A DNA stretch of 64,000 bases from Odiellus spinosus (taxonomy: Eukaryota; Arthropoda; Arachnida; Opiliones; Phalangiidae): assembly GCA_963920705.1 (NCBI GenBank), contig OY987232.1, positions 10,443,318-10,507,317 on the forward strand, read 5' to 3'. The notes beneath the pieces are model-generated. The model was not told where the DNA came from. It saw nothing but the letters and a program-made list of their open reading frames with translations, and ran no database searches. A program made the translations under genes and the position numbers. Below, piece by piece: positions 54,850-64,000 of the stretch (its first letter is position 1; each line of letters starts with the position of its first letter).

Positions 54850-55230
54850 AATGACGCGAAGGGTGAATGGGAGAAAATCGTCTATTATGTTTTTTCTTAA
54901 ATATTTGCGAGTGAATAAAATCAGTTGTTTTGAAATTAGACTCTAAATCCTGTCACATTGCGATTATAATTAAATTTTACGTTTTAAAAGAAAATTTAAC
55001 AAATCTGTCCCTTCAGCCATCTGAAATCATAACAGATCTTTCTGGGTCTTTGTTCACAAAGACATTTTTGATATTATATCTGTCACTTAAGCCATCCGAA
55101 ATCATAACATGTCCTTCTGGGTCTTTGTTCACAAAGACATTTTTGATATTATATCTGTCACTTCAGCGATCCGAAATCATAACATGTCCTTATGGGTCTT
55201 TGTTCACAAAGAAATTTTTGATATAATTAG
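54850..55230. repeat. Relative of the 2912-4341 element arm, with 78-bp repeats
   Basis: GGGAGAAAATCGTCT, TATTTGCGAGTGAATAAAATC and TTCTGGGTCTTTGTTC match the arm at 4060-4341. The outer part is triplicated (CATAACATGTCCTTCTGGG-type units at about 55003, 55081, 55158). The two short frames here come from these repeats. Confidence 0.85.
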
Positions 55231-55812
55231 TCCATGGCCTCACTTAAAAGGGATAATGCAGAGTATTCTACCTTTAATTAACCTCTCTGAATGTGGCTTT
55301 TTTATGGGCTTTTATCTGCTTTCTTTTCAAAATAAATAATTCACAGATTTAACTTCACGAAAAGTTTAAAGATTTTTGACCTTATACTCATTAAAAATGA
55401 ATTTACTAGTTGAGTTCGCGCCCCAAGTAAAGTTCCCACGTTTTTTGTCAACATTGTAACGTTTTTAACTTACTGTGTATTTAAAATCATATTTTTCTTG
55501 TTGAATAGCCATTTTAACTTCTGAGCTCATTTCAAATATCGTTGCCAGGAGTGAAATGTCGCGAAGAGCCTCTTCTTTTTAGTTTGCAATTTGAAATAAG
55601 GATCACCGTATCATCCGAGTAATGAAAGATAATATATTCATATTATTCTTTTCGGATGAAATGTTTATATAATATACTTCTAGATATTTTTCACGATATA
55701 ACATACGCTTAATTATGACAGCTTTGTATTACAGAGATTAATTGCGGCTTTAATATGTACACGAAAAGGGTCGGATGAATTTAAAGGGAGAGTCAAATCG
55801 AGATAAAATATT
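55231..55812. other. No gene seen
   Basis: AT-rich spacer. AAAGGGAGAGTCAAATCGAG at 55781 resembles the end of the TTAA MITEs, but no partner arm was seen. Confidence 0.5.
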
Positions 55813-56889
55813 GTATGTAGCCATAAGCGCAGTTGCCAAAAGAGCAGTTTCTGTTTGCGCACTCCCATAAGAGCGGTTTCTCAAAAGCGCAGTTTTGCCA
55901 AAAGAGCAGTTTCCCAAAAGCGCGGTTGCCAAAAGAGCAGTTCTCATTTGCGCATTTCCAAAAGGGTTTTTTCGTATAAACTCATTTTCTTATAATTGCG
56001 GGCTCAGTTTTTGGATGTCTAATGCTAAAAATTTACAAAAATATTTTAAGTAAGGTTAAATAGCATAGGTAAGGTTAGGTTAGATTACGGTAGTGTAGGT
56101 TAGGCAATTTAATCTGTCATTCGTATAAACTCATTTTTTTATAATTGCGGGCTCAGTTTTTGGACGTCTAATGCTGAAAATTTACAAAAATATTTTAGGT
56201 AAGGTTAAATAGCATAGGTAAGGTTATGTTAGATTACGGTAGTGTAGGTCAGGCTATTTAATCTGTCATTCGTATAAACTCATTTTCTTATAATTGCGCG
56301 CTCAGTTTTTGGACGTCTAATGCTGAAAATTTACAAAAATATTTTAGGTAAGGTTAAATAGCATAGGTAAGGTTAGGTTAGATTACGGTAGTGTAGGTCA
56401 GGCTATTTAATCTGTCATTCGTATAAACTCATTTTCTTATAATTGCGGGCTCAGTTTTTGGACGTCTAATGCTAAAAATTTACAAAAATATTTTAGGTAA
56501 GGTTAAATATGAATAGCATAGGTAAAGTTAGGTTAGATTACGGTAGTGTAGGTTAGGCTATTTAATCTGTCATTCGTATAAACTCATTTTCGACATTATG
56601 TACCGAACTCTTTTAAAAAGAGATTGAAAATTAACTTAAAAATTAAAAATGAAAGATTTTGTCTTATGTTCAAGGTATTAGGGTCAATTATACGAGTATT
56701 TCGTGGACGTCTCTGGTTGAGAAATGATTTGGAGAACTGCGTTTTTGGGAACTGCGCTATTGGGAACTGCGCTATTGGGAACTGCGCTTTTGGGAAACTG
56801 CGCTTTTGAAATTGCGCTTTTGGGAACTGCGCTTTTGGGAACTGCGCTTTTGGGAAATGCGCTTTCGGGAAACTGCGCTAAAATATGTC

Positions 56890-57814
56890 ACGATCTAATC
56901 TAATCAAAGATATAAAACTGAGGGGTACAATTTGAGGTTCTCCAACACTCTCTTATATACTTTAGCAAGAAATCAACTGCGAAGATCTTAAGTGATTGTT
57001 ATCACGAACTTGTCAGTAAAAAACTAAAATTGGTAGTTTTCAAATAACCACTGAATATCATTTTTCTTTCGTAAGATTTTTGAAAGCTAGCGTACCTAGA
57101 GGAAAGAGTATTATCTTATCAAATTGAGAACCAGTGAGAAACCAATTAATGCCTATAATATAGAATACGTTTAAAAAATACTAGTATTAGTTCTGGTTGG
57201 TTGTTGGTTGTGACTTCGTACTTTTCGAGATACTTTAACAATCGGGAATAAACTTCATTTTTTTTTCACCTTTGCTTGACGTGACGAGGTTCTGTTTCAT
57301 TTGATTTGGAACTTTTAAACACTGGGAAAGTTGTGTATCTACTGTAGATGGTAAAATTATACACCATTCTTCATTAGTAATATTAAAAAAGGCTGTGTTA
57401 ATGTTTTATTATTGTACAAATGTTTCGGTTATTCAAATTTCCAAAAGTTGGATACATCGATGTCTTTAATATTTATATGATGTATGTATTCGCGAGTAAA
57501 AAGCTTCAAATCAAATGGAAAATGAATCATGTCACGATTTCGATATCATTCATTTCAATGGATGTCGGAAGTAAAGTTAAAGAATCTAGCGATATTAGAA
57601 CGTAGGATAATAGGAACGGAAAGGATAAAATTTCGATAAAGTTAATTTTAAACAAGATTCGCTAATCTTTCGCGTTATAATTATCAAAATTACGTCACGA
57701 ACTAAAGAAGATTTTAATTGAAATTCAAGTGAAAACCGCGAACTTATAATAGGTAGGGCGAATGACCCTTTTTTTGGTGAGTTACCGCCTTAAATGTTCT
57801 AGTTTGGTTTATAG
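56890..57814. other. Loop of the foldback element; no gene seen
   Basis: The only sizeable frame (57420-57605, 61 codons, MFRLFKFPKVGYIDVFNIYM) has no recognisable motif. The loop is the only single-copy part of the element and would be where a cargo gene should lie. Confidence 0.5.
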
Positions 57815-58244
57815 CCAGTAGCGCAGTTTCCCGAAAGCGCAGTTTCCAAAATCGCAGTTCCCAAAATCGCAGTTCCTAAAAGCGCAATTTCAAAAGCGCA
57901 GTTTCCCAAAAGCGCAGTTCCCAATAGCGCAGTTCCCAAAAGCGCAGTTATCCAAATCATTTCTCAACCAGAGATGTACACGATATACTCTTTTATTTAC
58001 CCTAATACCTTGAACATAAGACAAAATCTTTCATTGTTAATTTTTAAGTTAATTTTAAATCTTTTTTAAAAGAGTTCGGTACATAATGTCGAAAATCATA
58101 ATCTCGAATGACAGATTAAATAGCCTAACCTACACTACCGTAATCTAACCTAACCTTACCTATGCTATTTATTCTTACCTAAAATATTTTTGTAAATTTT
58201 CAGCATTAGACGTCCAAAAACTGAGCCCGCAATTATAAAAAAAT

Positions 58245-60770
58245 GAGTTTATACGAATGACAGATTAAATAGCCTAACTTACACTACCGTAATCTAACCT
58301 AACCTTACCTATGCTATTTAACCTTACCTAAAATATTTTTGCAAATTTTCAGCATTAGACGTCCAAAAACTGAGCCCGCAATTATAAGAAAATGAGTTTA
58401 TACGAATGACAGATTAAATAGCCTAACCTACACTACCGTAATCTAACCTAACCTATGCTATTTAACCTTACCTAAAATATTTTTGTAAATTTTCAGCATT
58501 AGACGTCCAAAAACTGAGCCCGCAATTATAAGAAAATGAGTTCATACGAATGACAGATTAAATAGCCTAACCTACACTACCGTAATCTAACCTAATCTTA
58601 CCTATGCTATTTAACCTTATCTAAAATATTTTTGTAAATTTTCAGCATTAGACGTCCAAAAACTGAGCCCGCAATTATTAGAAAATGAGTTTATACGAAT
58701 GACAGATTAAATAGCCTAACCTATACTACTGTAATCTAACCTAACCTTACCTATGCTATTTAACCTTACCTAAAATATTTTTGTAAATTTTCAGCATTAG
58801 ACGTCCAAAAACTGAGCCCGCAATTATAAAAAAATGAGTTTATACGAGTGACAGATTAAATAGCCTAACCTACACTACCGTAATCTAACCTAACCTTACC
58901 TATGCTATTTAACCTTACCTAAAATATTTTTGTAAATTTTCAGCATTAGACGTCCAAAAACTGAGCCCGCAATTATAAGAAAATGAGTTTATACGAATGA
59001 CAGATTAAATAGCCTAACCTACACTACCGTAATCTAACCTAACCTTACCTATGCTATTTAACCTTACCTAAAATATTTTTGTAAATTTTCAGCATTAGAC
59101 GTCCAAAAACTGAGCCCGCAATTATAAGAAAATGAGTTCATACGAATGACAGATTAAATAGCCTAACCTACACTACCGTAATCTAACCTAATCTTACCTA
59201 TGCTATTTAACCTTATCTAAAATATTTTTGTAAATTTTCAGCATTAGACGTCCAAAAACTGAGCCCGCAATTATTAGAAAATGAGTTTATACGAATGACA
59301 GATTAAATAGCCTAACCTATACTACTGTAATCTAACCTAACCTTACCTATGCTATTTAACCTTACCTAAAATATTTTTGTAAATTTTCAGCATTAGACGT
59401 CCAAAAACTGAGCCCGCAATTATAAAAAAATGAGTTTATACGAGTGACAGATTAAATAGCCTAACCTACACTACCGTAATCTAACCTAACCTTACCTATG
59501 CTATTTAACCTTACCTAAAATATTTTTGTAAATTTTCAGCATTAGACGTCCAAAAACTGAGCCCGCAATTATAAGAAAATGAGTTTATACGAATGACAGA
59601 TTAAATAGCCTAACCTACACTACCGTAATCTAACCTAACCTATGCTATTTAACCTTACCTAAAATATTTTTGTAAATTTTCAGCATTAGACGTCCAAAAA
59701 CTGAGCCCGCAATTATAAGAAAATGAGTTCATACGAATGACAGATTAAATAGCCTAACCTACACTACCGTAATCTAACCTAATCTTACCTATGCTATTTA
59801 ACCTTATCTAAAATATTTTTGTAAATTTTCAGCATTAGACGTCCAAAAACTGAGCCCGCAATTATTAGAAAATGAGTTTATACGAATGACAGATTAAATA
59901 GCCTAACCTACACTACTGTAATCTAACCTAACCTTACCTATGCTATTTAACCTTACCTAAAATATTTTTGTAAATTTTCAGCATTAGACGTCCAAAAACT
60001 GAGCCCGCAATTATAAAAAAATGAGTTTATACGAGTGACAGATTAAATAGCCTAACCTACACTACCGTAATCTAACCTAACCTTACCTATGCTATTTAAC
60101 CTTACCTAAAATATTTTTGTAAATTTTCAGCATTAGACGTCCAAAAACTGAGCCCGCAATTATAAAAAAATGAGTTTATACGAATGACAGATTAAATAGC
60201 CTAACCTACACTACCGTAATCTAACCTAACCTTGCCTATGCTATTTGACGTACCTAAAATATTTTTGTAAATTTTTAGCATTAAACGTCCAAAAACTGAG
60301 CCCGCAATTATAAAAAAATGAGTTTATACGAATGACAGATTAAATTGCCTAACCTACACTACCGTAATCTAACCTAACCTTACCTATGCTATTTAACCTT
60401 ACCTAAAATATTTTTGTAAATTTTCAGCATTATACGTCCAAAAACTGAGCCCGCAATTATAAAAAAATGAGTTTATACGAATGACAGATTAAATAGCCTA
60501 ACCTACACTACCGTAATCTAACCTAACCTTGCCTATGCTATTTGACCGTACCTAAAATATTTTTGTAAATTTTTAGCATTAGACGTCCAAAAACTGAGCC
60601 CGCAATTATAAAAAAATGAGTTTATACGAATGACAGATTAAATTGCCTAACCTACACTACCGTAATCTAACCTAACCTTACCTATGCTATTTAACCTTAC
60701 TTAAAATATTTTTGTAAATTTTTAGCATTAGACGTCCAAAAACTGAGCCCGTAATTATAAGAAAATGAGT
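58245..60770. repeat. ~149-bp tandem repeat, about 17 copies
   Basis: Unit contains CAGCATTAGACGTCCAAAAA, CTGAGCCCGCAATTATAA and AACCTAACCTTACCTATGC. Copies come in sub-sets: those reading GAGTTCATACG, at about 58539, 59135 and 59727, recur every four units, a higher-order repeat of about 595 bp. Confidence 0.95.
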
Positions 60771-60920
60771 TTATACGAAAAAACCCTTTTGGAAATGCGC
60801 AAATGAGAACTGCTCTTTTGGCAACCGCGCTTTTGGGAAACTGCTCTTTTGGCAAACCGCTCTTATGGGAGTGCGCAAACGGAAACTGCTCTTTTGGCAA
60901 CTGCGCTTATGGCTACATAC

Positions 60921-61170
60921 CACTAAGGTTATACAATTTTTGGGTAGCACGTTTCTAATACTAAGTTCACCTTAAATTGACCTATTTTCCTGTAAATTTC
61001 CAAGTGTGGTAATATATTTTGAAATTTGAATTTCCGGTGGTTCTGTAAAAATGACATATTTATTGTTCATTATGACTTGATATTTTAAGATAATGAAGCA
61101 ACGTTAATTAAACAAGTCATCGATAGGCTTCAACATTCATTTAGTAGCTAGACACATTTTATAGTAGTGA
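60921..61170. other. No gene seen
   Basis: Spacer between two mobile elements. Confidence 0.5.
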
Positions 61171-61486
61171 CAAGAATCCATTCAGGTTCCATAAGAATAT
61201 GGGAGCATAGCTTTAGCCTCTGGTACCATCCTCCCAAACTTTGTAACAAAAGTTCGTCTGCAATTTTCGCAACATTTGTACGCTAAGATCTTTTTTCGGT
61301 CGGCTCCATTTTTATTACCCAAAATATTTTGTGAAGGTCGTTAGTGGCGCGGGTTAATAATATATTTCAGGAGCGATTTACTTGAAAAATTGATTCGAAG
61401 CGGACGAACTTTTGCTACAAAGTTTGGGAGGATGGTTATTGAATCGCGGCCCTCCCATATTCTTATGGAACCTGAATGGATTCTTG
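61171..61486. mobile_element. Non-autonomous element family 2, copy 2, 7-bp target duplication
   Basis: 316 bp, ends CAAGAATCCATTCAGGTTCC and its complement, flanked by GTAGTGA at 61164-61170 and 61487-61493. Inverted relative to the 27299 copy and closely similar to it. Confidence 0.96.
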
Positions 61487-61493
61487 GTAGTGA

Positions 61494-61875
61494 AGAACCC
61501 TGTAAAGCATTAACTGCAAATTATGAAGTCAGGTGCGCCGATTAAATATTTCCTTTACATCTCATGGTCAATTGCGCCCATTAAATATTTTCTTTACATC
61601 TCATGGTTTAAAAATGGGTTGATAAGGGATATGTACTTATGAAAGTTGTCAAACTGCAACAACTACATTTATGTTAAGTACAAAATTAATCGTAAGAATA
61701 AAATTAACGGAATTGTACCACGATCAGAAGACACTTAGGAGATGTGGTTACCCTGCTCTATATTTTCATTTAATTGACCTTTGGATAGAGTAGGGCCCTA
61801 AGACCATAACAGCACGTGAAAAGTGCTAGTCTCTAAAGTAGTTTGGGCAATTTAAAAATTTATATAGAATATGGC
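61494..61875. other. No gene seen
   Basis: Contains a short direct repeat TTTACATCTCATGGT (61554 and 61593) with CGCC/GCCATTAAATATTT before it. Confidence 0.5.
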
Positions 61876-62142
61876 CAAGAAGGATCAGACAAGGAGAGGA
61901 AAAGTAGGGCTGCGTTGAGTTAGAGAAGAGCCAACCTCCCACTCGGGTGGAATGGGGGATAGGAAATTCTCGAGGTAAACTGTTGTCACGTGGTCACTAG
62001 CGTCGTTTGCTACTACGAAGCTGATAAAGGATCCGTTTTACCCACGTGACAACATTTTACCACGAAACATCTCTACCCCCGTTCTCCCAGAGTGGGAGTT
62101 TAGGCCGTCCCCACTTTTCCTCTCCTTGTCTGATCCTTCTTG
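61876..62142. mobile_element. Non-autonomous element family 3, copy 2, 7-bp target duplication
   Basis: 267 bp, ends CAAGAAGGATCAGACAAGG / CCTTGTCTGATCCTTCTTG, flanked by ATATGGC at 61869-61875 and 62143-62149. Same interior as 45252-45540. Confidence 0.96.
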
Positions 62143-62149
62143 ATATGGC

Positions 62150-62806
62150 GAAGGAACTATTAAGTTTAAATATATCTAAATTAAATTAAAATTAGATTTT
62201 AAAATTAAGGTTAATGGCGTGAGTGAAATTTCGGAGATTTGTTTGGAATCAAGTTAAAATCTTAAAATGAGGTAAAAAATGCTTTTAGATCGAAGCTTAA
62301 TCTTAAAAATTTTAATAGAGGAATTCAGTTACGTCAGACAGTGGAGAAACTATTTTCATGTGGTTGAAATTACGTATTTTTAACTGTGGGAAGTTGTTGA
62401 AATTGGAAAAATTCCGTAGGCATTGGGTAGATCCGATACCCTCCGGCTTATAATGTGTCTCGCCCTGTAGGTGTCCTAGAAAAAGATAGGCTTAAAATCG
62501 GCTTAAACTATACAAGCTCCTGTAGGTCGGCGGCTAGAAAAAGATGGGCTTAAAAGTTAGGCTTGAACTATACAAGCTCCTGTATAGTAGTATGCGGGTA
62601 GAAAAAGTTAGGCTTAAAAGTTACGCTTGAGCTAGTAAATAACAGGCGTAGTTTCAAAGACAAAGTCTCACAAAAAATCTTTCTTTTTTATTCAAAGTTA
62701 TCACAGGTTATTTACGATCAATACAGGTTATTTACAATTGCATTCTAAACATTTAAAGTTATGATAGACTATTGACAATTAATACATATTATTTACAATT
62801 ATAAAT
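62150..62806. other. No gene seen; tandem repeats near the polymerase 3' end
   Basis: 62475-62640 holds three units of about 60 bp (TAGAAAAAGAT-GGCTTAAAA, CTATACAAGCTCCTGTA). 62690-62800 repeats ACAGGTTATTTAC-like words. These may be the 3' region of the polymerase-bearing element. Confidence 0.6.
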
Positions 62807-64000
62807 CTAGCCGACATAACCGTAAGGTACCGTTTCTAAGTTCGGTAGTACTCGCACCTTGTCGACCACGGAGCGGTAAATTTTTAGTTTCATCTCTCGA
62901 AATTAGGGTATGGTCATTCAATCGCCTAATTTGTTTTGGGATCGGAACCTGGAACCCTGCGACCTTCTCACCCACCAAACGCTTCAGACTATCAAAGTTG
63001 ATGATTTTTTCATTTGACACATTAATTCTGAAACCTTTTATCTTAGTGACGTCATTGAATTCACCGGTGTCGGGGTTGTGAATGCGAATAGCGTAGTTTT
63101 TGGGTCCGCCGCATACGAGTTCGCTAATGTAGGCCCTAGGACCGTAACCCTCGAGCTCGTTCTTCATCTCACCTAAATAGTCACCCGTCTTAATTACCGA
63201 CTCGCCACCCGGGGCCAAGAATATAAGGGAGTCAGTGTCGCAATAATACGCGTGTCTGCCGACCATCTCGAGGTATTTGAGCAATTCTAGGCGAGCTAGG
63301 GCTGTAGTGTATGCGGCCAGCGTAACGCTTCCGTGTTTGAGTGTTCCCTCATTTTCGATAGTGGGTTCGTACTTGATGAGAATAGTTTCATAATTAATAG
63401 GCAAAAGGGATTTTACCTCTATGTCAGGGTTGAAAAGCAGTTCGTAAAGTTTACTAGGCTCTTTTACTAGCTCAGTGCGGGGGGAACGAAGACGCTGTCC
63501 TAGCTTCCCCCAAAAACTATTCAAAAAGTATTTTGATAAGCTCCTCATACCTTCATTCTTGGCTATCTGATCTATATCTAGCTGGATCCCTTCATTATTC
63601 CGGTACAATTTTACGTATTTTTCTTTGTCTTCCCGACTGACGCACTCTAAGGGGAACCCACTCCCCTGAGTTTTATAAACTAGAAACGAGTCTATATAAT
63701 CTTTGAACAAACCACCACGCCCTGTTTCTTTATCGTACTGCGTGACCTGGTACGACCAAGCTTCAAACGAACGCAAGATAGTATAATTTCTGGTTACGGC
63801 GTATCTAAGCTCGTCTACTACCCATACCCCCGTCAATTTCCTCAAATGATCGGCATGGTCGCACTCGCCCTGATATCTAGTTGCTGCGCAGGTATAGCAC
63901 AGGGTGAAGACTAGTTTTCCGTTGATCTTAAGGGGAAGCACCGGGTGGTATAAATTTTTGGGGGGAAGCACCTCGCATTTTAATAAACCCTCGAATGAAA
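62807..64000 (-). CDS. Protein-primed DNA polymerase B fragment (Polinton/Maverick type)
   Basis: The C-terminal ~400 residues of a family B DNA polymerase of the protein-primed (DNA_pol_B_2) class. The frame is open across the right window edge, so the start, the exonuclease domain and motif A lie outside. Visible: a GLLKCEVLPPKNLYHPVLP block before the fingers, motif B in SLSKYFLNSFWGKLGQR (coded about 63507-63555), and motif C YCDTDSLIF (about 63220-63245), whose two Asp bind the catalytic metals. LGEMKNELEG and KIKGFRINV lie in the thumb region. Near 62890 the frame is broken by about one base: the open frame runs on without the usual tail, while the next frame contains the expected tail ending VPYGYVG with a stop at 62807-62809. 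It would have replicated a Polinton or related linear element; here it is probably inactive. No capsid or integrase genes are in view. Confidence 0.88.

Larger units (their letters stand above)
55813..60920. mobile_element. 5.1-kb foldback element with satellite arms
   Basis: The outer ends GTATGTAGCCATAAGCGCAG and CTGCGCTTATGGCTACATAC are exact inverted repeats. The arms contain GCGCAGTTCCCAAAA-type 15-bp repeats and a ~149-bp tandem repeat (CGTATAAACTCATTTTC, AGGTAAGGTTAAATAGC): 4 copies on the left (55972-56580) and about 17 on the right (58245-60770, inverted). An inner inverted part (56580-56880 against 57815-58090) flanks a 930-bp loop. This is the layout of foldback (FB-type) elements. 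No transposase and no clear target duplication were found. Confidence 0.9.

Noticed and set aside
55813-60920. Target-site duplication for the foldback element
   Set aside because: Flanks AAAATATT and CACTAAGG do not match; the apparent flanking identity is part of the inverted repeat itself.
1-64000. tRNA or rRNA genes
   Set aside because: No tRNA cloverleaf with A and B boxes and no rRNA core sequence was recognised by eye on either strand; a covariance-model scan would be needed to exclude degenerate copies.

Overview
This 64 kb window is AT-rich eukaryotic DNA, most likely from an insect or another arthropod. The pointers are a short (AACCT)n tract (the TTAGG telomere motif) at 46262, a decayed DD41D mariner transposase, a Polinton-type DNA polymerase B fragment, and many short inverted-repeat transposons. 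There is no sign of a prokaryotic genome. Very few stretches look like ordinary coding sequence. The long open frames in the middle are by-products of tandem repeats whose unit length is a multiple of 5 or 15.

The most interesting part is the left 27 kb: a cluster of three tandem, paralogous candidate genes (here U1, U2, U3) with a highly unusual design. U2 (8825-18524) and U3 (21198-26273) each start with a 94-nt exon encoding an ATG and a signal-peptide-like leader (MLSNKMIHRF... and MLSNQMIHRF...). In U2 this leads into about 75 tandem repeat units of roughly 97 bp. Nearly every unit holds a splice-acceptor-like YAG, then exactly 3 nt (rarely 6 or 12), then a donor-like GTRRGT. The core triplets vary (GAG, GTG, CTG, GAC, CTC, TTG and others) while the flanking splice signals hold. 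Every core length is a multiple of three. Of the three reading phases, only the one set by the leader exon stays open through all U2 cores, and a homologous downstream acceptor in all three units gives a stop within two or three codons in that phase. The inferred U2 product is a small secreted glycine-rich peptide built at about one codon per exon. U1 runs off the left edge. A fourth copy (37671-39915) keeps only the 5' flank.

Mobile elements are dense. Six unrelated non-autonomous families share an exact 7-bp target duplication and CA...TG-like ends. TTAA-flanked MITEs, two long inverted-repeat elements (2912-4341 and 31999-33084) and a 5.1-kb foldback element with satellite arms (55813-60920) are also present. 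Several insertions are validated by empty sites inside this same window.

From 28 to 45 kb there is a 1.3-kb pentamer-derived microsatellite, dispersed LTR-like repeats with TATA boxes, three tandem hairpins sharing a GACG loop (37286-37465), a GC-rich retroelement-like island with a 128-codon basic reading frame (41.1-42.5 kb), and the mariner remnant. From 45.8 to 54.5 kb a graded series of 15-16-bp minisatellites ends in about 500 copies of TCGAATCCGGGTTTG. The right end holds the foldback element and the C-terminal part of the DNA polymerase, which runs off the right edge.
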